A stretch of 21,078 nucleotides of DNA from an uncultured Candidatus Melainabacteria bacterium (GTDB lineage: Bacteria > Cyanobacteriota > Vampirovibrionia > Gastranaerophilales > Gastranaerophilaceae). Every line of letters starts with the position of its first letter. The first letter of the stretch is position 1. Below the pieces are notes generated by a model, which saw only the letters and a list, made by a program, of their open reading frames with translations, had not been told where the DNA came from and made no database searches. The stretch lies in assembly GCA_934717895.1 (NCBI GenBank), contig CAKUZO010000034.1, positions 1 to 21,078 of the forward strand. Direction: 5' to 3'. The translations under genes were made by a program, and so were the position numbers. Below are positions 14,814-21,078 of the stretch, piece by piece.

Positions 14814-15569
14814 CTATTTAAGGGGATAATTAATTGCACATTCAGGGTTTGTCATAAGCATATTCCCATAATCTGAAATATATCTGCCATCTTTTTTCTC
14901 AGGCAAATAAAGATCTTTCAGATCTAATATTTTTAAGGCTTCATCTTCTGAAACACCGTTCTTTAAAAGGTTCGCTAATTCTCGTTTGTATTTAAGTTCC
15001 ATCTTTTCTAATTCTTTGTTCACATTTGGCGGAAGAGAAAATCCCATTTTATGATAAAATCTCCCGGGCATAAATTTGGTATGTTTTATTTGCCCTGCAA
15101 ATAACGTAATTCTGTAATTGCAACCACTTTTTCGAGCGATTGCAAGCAAGTGTTGCATAGCCATTGTGCCATATTTTTTATCCCTTTTTTCCAATGTTTT
15201 TTTATTAATTCTATCATTCATTGAAAATTCTGTAATATACATATATGGCTTCAATTTGCCGTTACCATTTAAGTTTGGTGCTATATTTTCATCAAACCAA
15301 TCTGCTGGATAAGCATCATAGCTTCCATACTCTCTTGTATTAATGTTAATTGTTGCACTTCCGATTTCCTTTTTCCCGTCCATAAAAACATAGTCATTAA
15401 AACCTACTTTTTTTACTGTTAAAATGTTGTCAGCTGCAATTTCGGCAGGACGACTTCTTCTTACAAAAACATCTTGTACCGGCTCAAATTTTATATGTCC
15501 CTTGAATGGACGAGTAACTTTTTTGGCAGTTGATATAATTTTATTGGAAATTATGTTTGTAATTTTCAT
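14814..15569 (-). CDS. GNAT-fold protein, tandem paralog 2
   Basis: 251 residues. The central region resembles GNAT acetyltransferases: KKYGTMAMQHLLAIARKSGC (about 131-150), an acetyl-CoA-loop-like helix, is followed by a beta strand (YRITLFAG) and PGRFYHKMGFSLP (about 168-180), a common GNAT motif. Catalysis and substrate are not evident, and the acetyl-CoA loop is degenerate compared with Q/RxxGxG/A. The N-terminal ~110 residues (FEPVQDVFVRR, ILTVKKV, DGKKEIGSATI) and the C-terminal tail (LPEKKDGRY, MTNPECAINYPLK) are shared with the upstream neighbour, nearly half of positions by eye. The two are 12 bp apart and form an operon born by duplication. A start at ATG 15569 aligns with the paralog's. 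Confidence 0.75.
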   Translation of the reverse strand: MKITNIISNKIISTAKKVTRPFKGHIKFEPVQDVFVRRSRPAEIAADNILTVKKVGFNDYVFMDGKKEIGSATININTREYGSYDAYPADWFDENIAPNLNGNGKLKPYMYITEFSMNDRINKKTLEKRDKKYGTMAMQHLLAIARKSGCNYRITLFAGQIKHTKFMPGRFYHKMGFSLPPNVNKELEKMELKYKRELANLLKNGVSEDEALKILDLKDLYLPEKKDGRYISDYGNMLMTNPECAINYPLK

Positions 15570-15581
15570 ATATAAACTTTC

Positions 15582-16334
15582 TTATTTCAATGGGTAATTC
15601 ATTGCACACTCAGGATTTGTCATAATCATAAAACCTAAGTCAGCAACGTATCTGCCATCTTTCTTTTCTGGTAATTTAAAACCGCGACTTTCTAACAGTT
15701 CTTTTGCATTAGCTTCCGACATACCTCGTTCTAACAATTTTGCAAGATTTTCAATGTATTCTTGTTCTTGCATTTCAAGGTTTTTAGTTGTCTTGACCGG
15801 CAAAGAAAATCCCATTTTGTGATAAAATCTTCCCGGTGCAAATCCTGTTTTGCCAAGTTTGGCAGCATGTAAAACAATTCTGCCTTCACAATCGTTTTTA
15901 TTTGCGATATCCAATAAATGTTGAATTGCCATAGTTCCATATTTTTTACCGCGAGCTGCAAGCTCTTTTTCTCCCATTCTATCAAACATCACAAGTTCAT
16001 GCACAAACATGTAAGGCTTCATATACCTTTTACCGTCAAATTTCGGAGTAACATCGGGTTCAAACCATGACTCCGGAAATAATTCCGGATTACCATAATT
16101 ATCTTCAACAATGTCAAAAGTTGAGATTCCAACCTCTTTCCCACCGTCTTTAAACATAAGTTCGCCATAAACGTTTTTCTCTGTTGTTAGAATATTTCCA
16201 ACTGGCAAATCAGGGTTTACACGTTTTGTAAAGGTATCTTGTATTGGTTCAAATTTCGCTAATGGTTTTGTTTGACTTACTGCATCTTGAATATTTGAAA
16301 TAATTCTTGTTGAAATTTTGTTTGAAATTTTCAT
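15582..16334 (-). CDS. GNAT-fold protein, tandem paralog 1
   Basis: 250 residues, paralogous over its whole length to the next gene downstream. Shared blocks include MKI(S/T)N at the N-terminus, KFEPIQDTFTKR, KKYGTMAIQHLLDIA (GNAT helix), PGRFYHKMGFSLP, LPEKKDGRY and MTNPECAMNYPLK at the C-terminus. The frame is open to an ATG at 16364, but the ATG at 16334 is preferred. It matches the paralog's start (MKISNKISTRIIS) and has GGAAG seven bases upstream. Family knowledge supports an acyl-CoA-dependent transferase fold; substrate and activity are unknown. Loss of the classical catalytic residues cannot be excluded. The clpB terminator lies just upstream, so this pair has its own transcript. Confidence 0.75.
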   Translation of the reverse strand: MKISNKISTRIISNIQDAVSQTKPLAKFEPIQDTFTKRVNPDLPVGNILTTEKNVYGELMFKDGGKEVGISTFDIVEDNYGNPELFPESWFEPDVTPKFDGKRYMKPYMFVHELVMFDRMGEKELAARGKKYGTMAIQHLLDIANKNDCEGRIVLHAAKLGKTGFAPGRFYHKMGFSLPVKTTKNLEMQEQEYIENLAKLLERGMSEANAKELLESRGFKLPEKKDGRYVADLGFMIMTNPECAMNYPLK

Positions 16335-16388
16335 ATTTACACTTCCGTATTCATATAAAAACAAAACAAAAAATAAATTGCTAAATAA

Positions 16389-16426
16389 AAAATCCGATAG
16401 ATTTTTGTTTCTACCGGATTTTTTTA
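16389..16426. terminator. intrinsic terminator downstream of clpB
   Basis: AAAATCCG-A-TAGA (16389-16401) pairs with TCTA-C-CGGATTTT (16410-16422) with a single mismatch and an 8-nt loop. T runs follow on both strands. On the minus strand it ends the clpB transcript before the GNAT-like pair. Its stem resembles the terminator at 2646-2676 (AAATCCG...CGGATTT). Confidence 0.75.
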
Positions 16427-16439
16427 TTTTAGTTTTTGC

Positions 16440-19034
16440 TTATTTTTTGAATACAATTTCGTCGTTTTCGACATCTATTGTAACCTTATCGCCACGCAAG
16501 AATTTTTGAGCCAAAATTTCCTTAGACAAAGGATTTTCAATAAGTTGTCTGATTACTCGCTTCAACGGTCTTGCACCATATACAGGGTTAAATCCCCGAG
16601 TTGCAAGGAATTCTTTTGCATCAGGAGTAATTTCAAAATCAATTTCTTGATCTTTCAACAATTTTCTCAAATTATCCATTTGAATATCAACAATCTTTGT
16701 CAAATCCTGCATACTCAAGGCTTTAAAGAAGATTGTTTCATCAATTCTGTTTAAGAATTCAGGTTTGAAACGACTTCTCAAAACTTCCATAACCTTTTCT
16801 TTGGTATCTTCAAAAGTTTGAGCATTTCCGATTGAATTTAGAGTATTTTCAAGAATTATGTCGCTTCCGATGTTTGAAGTCATTATTATAAGTGTGTTTT
16901 TGAAGTCAACTGTTCTTCCTTTGCTATCAGTCAAACGACCGTCATCAAAGATTTGCAACATAATATTGAATACATCTGGGTGTGCCTTTTCAATTTCATC
17001 AAAAAGCACAACAGAATAAGGTTTGCGGCGGACGGCCTCAGTCAATTGACCACCTTCATCATAACCGACGTATCCCGGAGGGGCTCCGACAAGTCTTGAT
17101 ACATTGTGTTTTTCCATATATTCAGACATATCAATACGAATCAATGCATCTTCATCATTAAACATAAATTCAGCCAATGATTTTGCAAGTTCGGTTTTAC
17201 CTACACCTGTTGGGCCTAAGAACAAGAATGTACCAATTGGACGTTTTGGATCTTTCAAACCTGAACGAGCACGACGGATTGCATCAGAAACAGTATCAAC
17301 TGCTTCTTCTTGCCCAACAAGACGTTTGTGCAAAATATCCTCCATATTCAACAATTTTTGTTTTTCACTTTCAACAAGTTTGGTAACAGGAATTCCTGTC
17401 CATTTGCTGACTACATTTGCAATATCATCATCTGTAATTTCTTCTTTAAGAAGCTTATTATCTGATTTTTCTTTATTTTGAACAGCTTTCAACTGTTTTT
17501 CAAGTTCAAGAAGTTTGCCATATTTAAGTTCCGCAGCTGTCTGCAAATCGGTATTACGTTCAGCTTCATCAATTTTAGCTTTAACCTGTTCGATTTCTTC
17601 CTTAATACCGGCTTCACCAGTGATTGATGCTTTTTCTTGTTCCCATTGAGATTTTAATTTGCCGATTTTACCTTCAAGTTCATTGATTTGTTTTGTCAAA
17701 TCTTCAACTTTTGCTCGAGCATCATCGTCATCTTCTTTTTTCAAAGCTTCACGTTCAATTTCAAATTGGATTTTTTGACGCATCATTTTATCAATTTCTT
17801 CTGGCATAGAATCGATTTCTATACGAAGAGAAGATGCAGCTTCATCAATCAAGTCGATTGCTTTATCCGGTAAAAATCTATCTGTAATATATCTATCAGA
17901 AAGTTTTGCGGCAGCAATCAAGGCACTGTCAAGAATTCTTATTCCATGGTGAACTTCATATTTTTCTTTAAGCCCACGTAAAATTGAAATAGTATCTTCA
18001 ACAGACGGTTCTCCAACCAACACCGGTTGAAAACGTCTTTCCAAAGCCGGATCTTTCTCAATATATTTACGATATTCGTTTACGGTTGTAGCACCGATTG
18101 TTCTAAGAACTCCACGTGCAAGCATCGGTTTTAACAAGTTACCGGCGTCCATAGAGCCTTCTGTTGCACCGGCTCCGACAACTGTGTGCAACTCATCAAT
18201 AAACATTACGATTTCCCCGTTTGAATTTTCAACTTCTTTCAAAACAGCTTTCAATCGTTCTTCAAACTCACCTCTGAATTTAGCACCGGCAACCAATGCA
18301 CCCATATCAAGAGAAACAAGTTTTACATCTTTCAAGCTTTCAGGTACATCGCCTCTTACGATACGTTGAGCCAAGCCTTCAACTATTGCAGTTTTACCAA
18401 CTCCCGGTTCCCCAATAAGTACAGGGTTGTTTTTTGTTCGTCTGTTCAAAACCTGAATAATACGACGTACTTCTTCATCTCTGCCGATTACAGGATCAAG
18501 TTTCCCTTTTCTTGCAAGAGCTGTCAAGTCAGTTGAAAACTTTTCAAGTGCCTTCATATTTTCTTCTGCATTTTTATTATCCACTTTTTTATTACCTCTT
18601 ATTTTTTTCATTGCATTTAAAACTTTGTTAGCGTCAACTCCGTTTGTTTTTAAAACAGTTTGAATTTCACTCCCATCAAGCTTTGTCATCGCAAGTAAAA
18701 TATCTTCAATGCTAACAAATTCGTCCTTTAATTCCACAGCTTGTTGTTCTGCCAAATCAAGCAATCTGTAAGTTTCATTCGACATGTAAACTTGACCTGA
18801 CGGAGGAGTAGAAATTGTCGGATAAGAGTTGACCATTTGAGTTATTTTGTTGATAAAACCTTGATTTAACAACTTCAACTCAGTCAAATAATCTCGAATT
18901 ATTCCATCGCCCTTAATCATTGCAAGCATAATATGAGCCGGCTGCAATTCGGAGTTTTTATGTGATTGCATTACAGCACCTGCCGAATTCAATAATTCCT
19001 GAGAATAATTTGTAAATTTTTCAAAATTAGGCAT
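16440..19034 (-). CDS. clpB: ATP-dependent disaggregase ClpB
   Basis: 864-residue Hsp100 chaperone that, with DnaK, pulls polypeptides out of aggregates using two AAA+ rings. An N-terminal Clp_N double repeat (1-145, [14 protein letters not shown] and LAMTKLDG) is followed by NBD1 with Walker [10 protein letters not shown] (208-216) and Walker B FIDELH. The coiled-coil middle domain spans about 405-525 and marks ClpB rather than ClpA. NBD2 carries Walker [10 protein letters not shown] (607-615) and LFDEIEKAH, and [18 protein letters not shown] forms the C-terminal domain. No ClpP-binding IGF/L loop was seen. An in-frame TTG at 19043 would lengthen it by three residues. ATG 19034 is preferred because GGAG (19044-19047) lies nine bases upstream. 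I looked for a CIRCE operator (TTAGCACTC palindrome) upstream and found none. Confidence 0.97.
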   Translation of the reverse strand: MPNFEKFTNYSQELLNSAGAVMQSHKNSELQPAHIMLAMIKGDGIIRDYLTELKLLNQGFINKITQMVNSYPTISTPPSGQVYMSNETYRLLDLAEQQAVELKDEFVSIEDILLAMTKLDGSEIQTVLKTNGVDANKVLNAMKKIRGNKKVDNKNAEENMKALEKFSTDLTALARKGKLDPVIGRDEEVRRIIQVLNRRTKNNPVLIGEPGVGKTAIVEGLAQRIVRGDVPESLKDVKLVSLDMGALVAGAKFRGEFEERLKAVLKEVENSNGEIVMFIDELHTVVGAGATEGSMDAGNLLKPMLARGVLRTIGATTVNEYRKYIEKDPALERRFQPVLVGEPSVEDTISILRGLKEKYEVHHGIRILDSALIAAAKLSDRYITDRFLPDKAIDLIDEAASSLRIEIDSMPEEIDKMMRQKIQFEIEREALKKEDDDDARAKVEDLTKQINELEGKIGKLKSQWEQEKASITGEAGIKEEIEQVKAKIDEAERNTDLQTAAELKYGKLLELEKQLKAVQNKEKSDNKLLKEEITDDDIANVVSKWTGIPVTKLVESEKQKLLNMEDILHKRLVGQEEAVDTVSDAIRRARSGLKDPKRPIGTFLFLGPTGVGKTELAKSLAEFMFNDEDALIRIDMSEYMEKHNVSRLVGAPPGYVGYDEGGQLTEAVRRKPYSVVLFDEIEKAHPDVFNIMLQIFDDGRLTDSKGRTVDFKNTLIIMTSNIGSDIILENTLNSIGNAQTFEDTKEKVMEVLRSRFKPEFLNRIDETIFFKALSMQDLTKIVDIQMDNLRKLLKDQEIDFEITPDAKEFLATRGFNPVYGARPLKRVIRQLIENPLSKEILAQKFLRGDKVTIDVENDEIVFKK

Positions 19035-19043
19035 AAACCTCAA

Positions 19044-19048
19044 CTCCT
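19044..19048 (-). promoter_or_regulatory. ribosome binding site that decides the clpB start
   Basis: AGGAG on the minus strand lies nine bases before ATG 19034 and abuts the alternative TTG at 19043, which it could not serve. Confidence 0.65.
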
Positions 19049-19064
19049 TTTTAAAATATCTATA

Positions 19065-19070
19065 ATTATA
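19065..19070 (-). promoter_or_regulatory. candidate -10 box of clpB
   Basis: The minus strand reads TATAAT, about 30 bp upstream of the clpB ATG. The -35 region (TTTTTC at 16 bp spacing) is poor, so activity may need another factor. Confidence 0.35.
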
Positions 19071-19113
19071 TTTTAACGTAGTTTTTGAAAAAGTCAGAGA
19101 AATTAATTATTAA

Positions 19114-19497
19114 TTAATCTTTTTCTTCTGGGGTTTCATTATCGTCAAATCCTGTCAAAAAAGCAACAGGTACTAAGCCGAGAGATAACCCGCAGAAAAA
19201 CAACAAAGGTACAGATAATATTACAAGAGAAATAGCTCTAAAAGAGTTGAACAGATTTCTTGCTTTAATAATAAAAAATGCTAGAATTAAACCGTAAAAT
19301 ATAGCCATAATCGGAGCATATTTTATTGCAAAAGCCGTTGCATCTTCAACAGTTTTAACTTCTGGGTGCAAAGCAGCAATCATAACTCCGCAAATTACTC
19401 CGGCAACAATTGCGCCTAATAAAGAGTAAAAGATGTAAAACCCGAAGATTTCAAAGCCGGAACGCTTTACTGATAAGTTAAATAGATTTTTGAACAT
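19114..19497 (-). CDS. small membrane protein of unknown function (127 aa)
   Basis: I do not recognise a named family. There are three clear hydrophobic segments: about 19-44 (FGFYIFYSLLGAIVAGVICG), 61-78 (YAPIMAIFYGLILAFFII) and 88-115 (AISLVILSVPLLFFCGLSLG). A short basic N-terminus (MFKNLFNLSVKRSG) and an acidic C-terminus (DDNETPEEKD) suggest the N-terminus inside, an inner-membrane protein. The ATG has a strong AGGAG six bases upstream and lies 8 bp after the recO stop, so it is the last gene of a pilT-recO-orf unit. The context does not reveal a role. Confidence 0.75.
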   Translation of the reverse strand: MFKNLFNLSVKRSGFEIFGFYIFYSLLGAIVAGVICGVMIAALHPEVKTVEDATAFAIKYAPIMAIFYGLILAFFIIKARNLFNSFRAISLVILSVPLLFFCGLSLGLVPVAFLTGFDDNETPEEKD

Positions 19498-19505
19498 TTT
19501 ATCTC

Positions 19506-20267
19506 CTACTTAATCTCCTGCAATATATCAGTCGAATTAAATTTTTTGCTCGAATGAACATTAATATATTCTTTTAAAAGCTCAAAACAAACACTGCACA
19601 CCTTATCATTAGCCTTTCGGTCATATTCTGAAACAGTGTCAAAGTCATTTTCTAAACAGGAATTTAGGAAATCCCTTAATTTGTAATGCATAATGGTGTG
19701 TGTATGATATTTTTCATTGCACTCAGGACAAAGAATTCCGCCGAGTTGAGATGAAAAATACATGTTCTCATCTTTTATAGAATTGCCGCAGCATAAACAA
19801 TTATCAAGTTCAACGCCGAGTCCTGAAATCTGCATCATTTTAAGTTGGAATTTAATTACAGAAATAACTATTTCAACTGATGAATTGGCATTTGAAATCG
19901 TATCCAAAGCTTTATACAAAAGCTCGTAAACCTCTTTTGAACAAGGATCATCTTCTACTCCAAAATTATTCACAACCTCAGTTACATACATTGAATAAAA
20001 TATCTTATCCATATTTTGACGAGTTTTGTGGAAAGTATTCAAAGCCTCCGCTTGGCAAATTCTATCAAGGTTTTTACCTTTATAAAGCATAAGTTTGTTG
20101 GCAACAAGCAAATCCATTCTTGCACCCAACTTACTTTTTGGCTTTTTTACTCCCTTAGCAACCCCTCTAATAAGTCCTTTATCCTTTGAATACATGACAA
20201 TTATCTTGTCTGCTTCACTCAAATTGTACGCTTTCAAGTTGATTGCATCTGTTACAAAATTATTCAT
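19506..20267 (-). CDS. recO: DNA repair protein RecO
   Basis: 253 residues, the usual RecO length. RecO anneals single strands and, with RecR/RecF, loads RecA onto SSB-coated gaps. The N-terminal OB-fold (1-80) shows the family pattern TDAINLKAYNLSEADKIIVM, GLIRGVAKGVKKPKSKLG and MLYKGKNLDRICQAE. The helical C-terminal domain contains the zinc site CLCCGN...CPEC (about 156-181). A further CxxC (CSVC) near residue 223 is extra. A weak AGAGA-type ribosome site precedes the ATG at 20267. It starts 21 bp after pilT on the same strand and is followed closely by the small membrane protein gene. Confidence 0.93.
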   Translation of the reverse strand: MNNFVTDAINLKAYNLSEADKIIVMYSKDKGLIRGVAKGVKKPKSKLGARMDLLVANKLMLYKGKNLDRICQAEALNTFHKTRQNMDKIFYSMYVTEVVNNFGVEDDPCSKEVYELLYKALDTISNANSSVEIVISVIKFQLKMMQISGLGVELDNCLCCGNSIKDENMYFSSQLGGILCPECNEKYHTHTIMHYKLRDFLNSCLENDFDTVSEYDRKANDKVCSVCFELLKEYINVHSSKKFNSTDILQEIK

Positions 20268-20288
20268 TCAACTATCTCTTATAATTTT

Positions 20289-21078
20289 TTATTTGCCGGA
20301 AGGTCCGAATGTTCCGTGGAAAACACCTCTAAACATTTGTTGCAATTCATTCTTGTTATCTGAATAGCTCATTGCAATATCTTCCGTAATCAAGTCTTGT
20401 TCAAACAATCTGTACAAAGATGTATTCATTGTAATCATGTTGTTGAAAGAGCCTTTCTTAACAAGTTCATAAATATCTTCCAATTTGTCTTTTTCTATAA
20501 AGTCTTTTACTGTTGGAGTTACAACAAGGACTTCACATGCCGGACGTCTGCCTGTTCCGTTTGATATCGGAATAAGTTTTTGCGAAACTGTGCCTCTCAA
20601 AATAGACGCTAACTGTCCTCTTACAAAATCTCTGTCTGACGGTTCAAACATGTTTACAATTCTGTTGACAGTTTGAATTGCATCATTTGTGTGGATTGTA
20701 GCAAAAACAAGGTGTCCTGTTTCCGCAGCTTTAAGAGCGGCTGTAACAGTTTCTTTATCTCTGATTTCTCCAATAAAGATAACGTCCGGATCTTGTCTTA
20801 ATGCATATTTGATACCATCAGGGAATGATGGCGTGTCAATTAAAACCTGTCTTTGAGAAACAATTGACTTCTTGTTTGTGAAAATAAATTCAACAGGATC
20901 TTCAATAGTAATAATATGTTTTGGATAATTTATGTTGATATAATCAATCAAAGAGGCAATTGTAGTTGATTTTCCTGAACCTGTTGGACCTGTAATTAAA
21001 ACTAATCCATTATTAAGAGTTGCAAATTGTTCAATAGACTCTGGTAGCATTAAATCAGAAACTCTTTTAATGTTATAA
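20289..21078 (-). CDS. pilT: type IV pilus retraction ATPase PilT, N-terminus outside window
   Basis: The frame stays open to the right edge, so this is the C-terminal ~263 residues of a protein usually about 350-370 long. Upstream of the in-frame Met at 21050 the sequence still reads as family (NIKRVSDLMLPESIEQFATL), so that Met is not the start. Secretion-ATPase motifs occur in order: Walker A TGPTGSGKST, Asp box IITIEDPVEF, Walker B PDVIFIGEIRDKET and His box ETGHLVFATIHTNDA, followed by PilT-like QKLIPISNGTGRRPACEVL. PilT depolymerises pili to drive twitching, adhesion and, in competent species, DNA uptake. No other pilus gene is visible here. The C-terminal tail (MFRGVFHGTFGPSGK) is specific to this protein. 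A GspE/PilB assignment is less likely because the zinc-binding tetracysteine region is absent in the visible part. Confidence 0.92.
   Translation of the reverse strand, partial: YNIKRVSDLMLPESIEQFATLNNGLVLITGPTGSGKSTTIASLIDYININYPKHIITIEDPVEFIFTNKKSIVSQRQVLIDTPSFPDGIKYALRQDPDVIFIGEIRDKETVTAALKAAETGHLVFATIHTNDAIQTVNRIVNMFEPSDRDFVRGQLASILRGTVSQKLIPISNGTGRRPACEVLVVTPTVKDFIEKDKLEDIYELVKKGSFNNMITMNTSLYRLFEQDLITEDIAMSYSDNKNELQQMFRGVFHGTFGPSGK

Noticed and set aside
19044..19113. CIRCE or similar heat-shock operator upstream of clpB
   Set aside because: No TTAGCACTC/GAGTGCTAA inverted repeat is present; only AT-rich palindromes are seen.
19096..19118. ATTAAT-type palindrome after the small membrane protein gene as a terminator
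   Set aside because: The stem is pure A/T, overlaps the stop codon and has no following T run on the minus strand.

Overview
The window is AT-rich, gene-dense bacterial DNA with mostly minus-strand genes. By content it comes from a diderm (Gram-negative-type) bacterium. It encodes LptC- and LptA/OstA-like lipopolysaccharide transport proteins, a type IV pilus retraction ATPase (PilT) and a lipoprotein-like solute-binding protein. The AT-rich codon use, the mix of functions and several families I cannot place suggest a host-associated lineage such as the non-photosynthetic Cyanobacteriota (Gastranaerophilales/Melainabacteria). That assignment is inference from general style; no rRNA or other marker lies in the window.

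Layout. (1) 1-1625, minus: a peptide/oligopeptide-type ABC solute-binding protein running off the left edge. Upstream of it, at about 1704-1878, a strong minus-strand promoter and a strong intrinsic terminator frame a ~140-nt untranslated RNA. (2) 2098-2644, plus: two small unrecognised genes with their own promoter, closed by a bidirectional terminator. (3) 11330 down to 2701, minus: a long run of co-oriented genes: lptC-like, lptA/ostA-like, a TPR protein, dprA, topA, aroE with a ~215-residue Gln-rich N-terminal extension, and a DegT-family aminotransferase. The first five overlap or almost touch, so they are probably one operon. Gaps of 107 and 144 bp precede aroE and the aminotransferase. 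(4) 11489-13475, plus: a uridine-kinase-like P-loop kinase and a membrane protein of unknown function, followed by an unusual terminator with interleaved inverted repeats. (5) 13500-13913: debris, comprising the 3' half of a Cro/CI-type (XRE) regulator on the plus strand and a possible gene fragment on the minus strand. (6) 14750-13926, minus: a lone MalG-type sugar ABC permease whose promoter predicts a leaderless mRNA. (7) 16334-14814, minus: two tandem paralogous GNAT-fold proteins with unusual flanking modules. (8) 19034-16440, minus: ClpB. (9) 21078-19114, minus: pilT (5' end outside the window), recO and a small membrane protein, closely spaced.

How the parts relate. lptC/lptA belong to outer-membrane biogenesis. 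dprA, topA and recO act on DNA (uptake/recombination, supercoiling, repair), and pilT powers pilus retraction, which in many bacteria drives DNA uptake together with DprA. aroE and the aminotransferase are biosynthetic. The most distinctive items are the framed small RNA/leader, the Gln-rich AroE fusion, the tandem GNAT-like pair and the unrecognised small proteins. I saw no CRISPR array, complete mobile element, tRNA or rRNA. Several genes appear to start at TTG or at a later ATG than the longest reading frame allows, as judged from Shine-Dalgarno placement.
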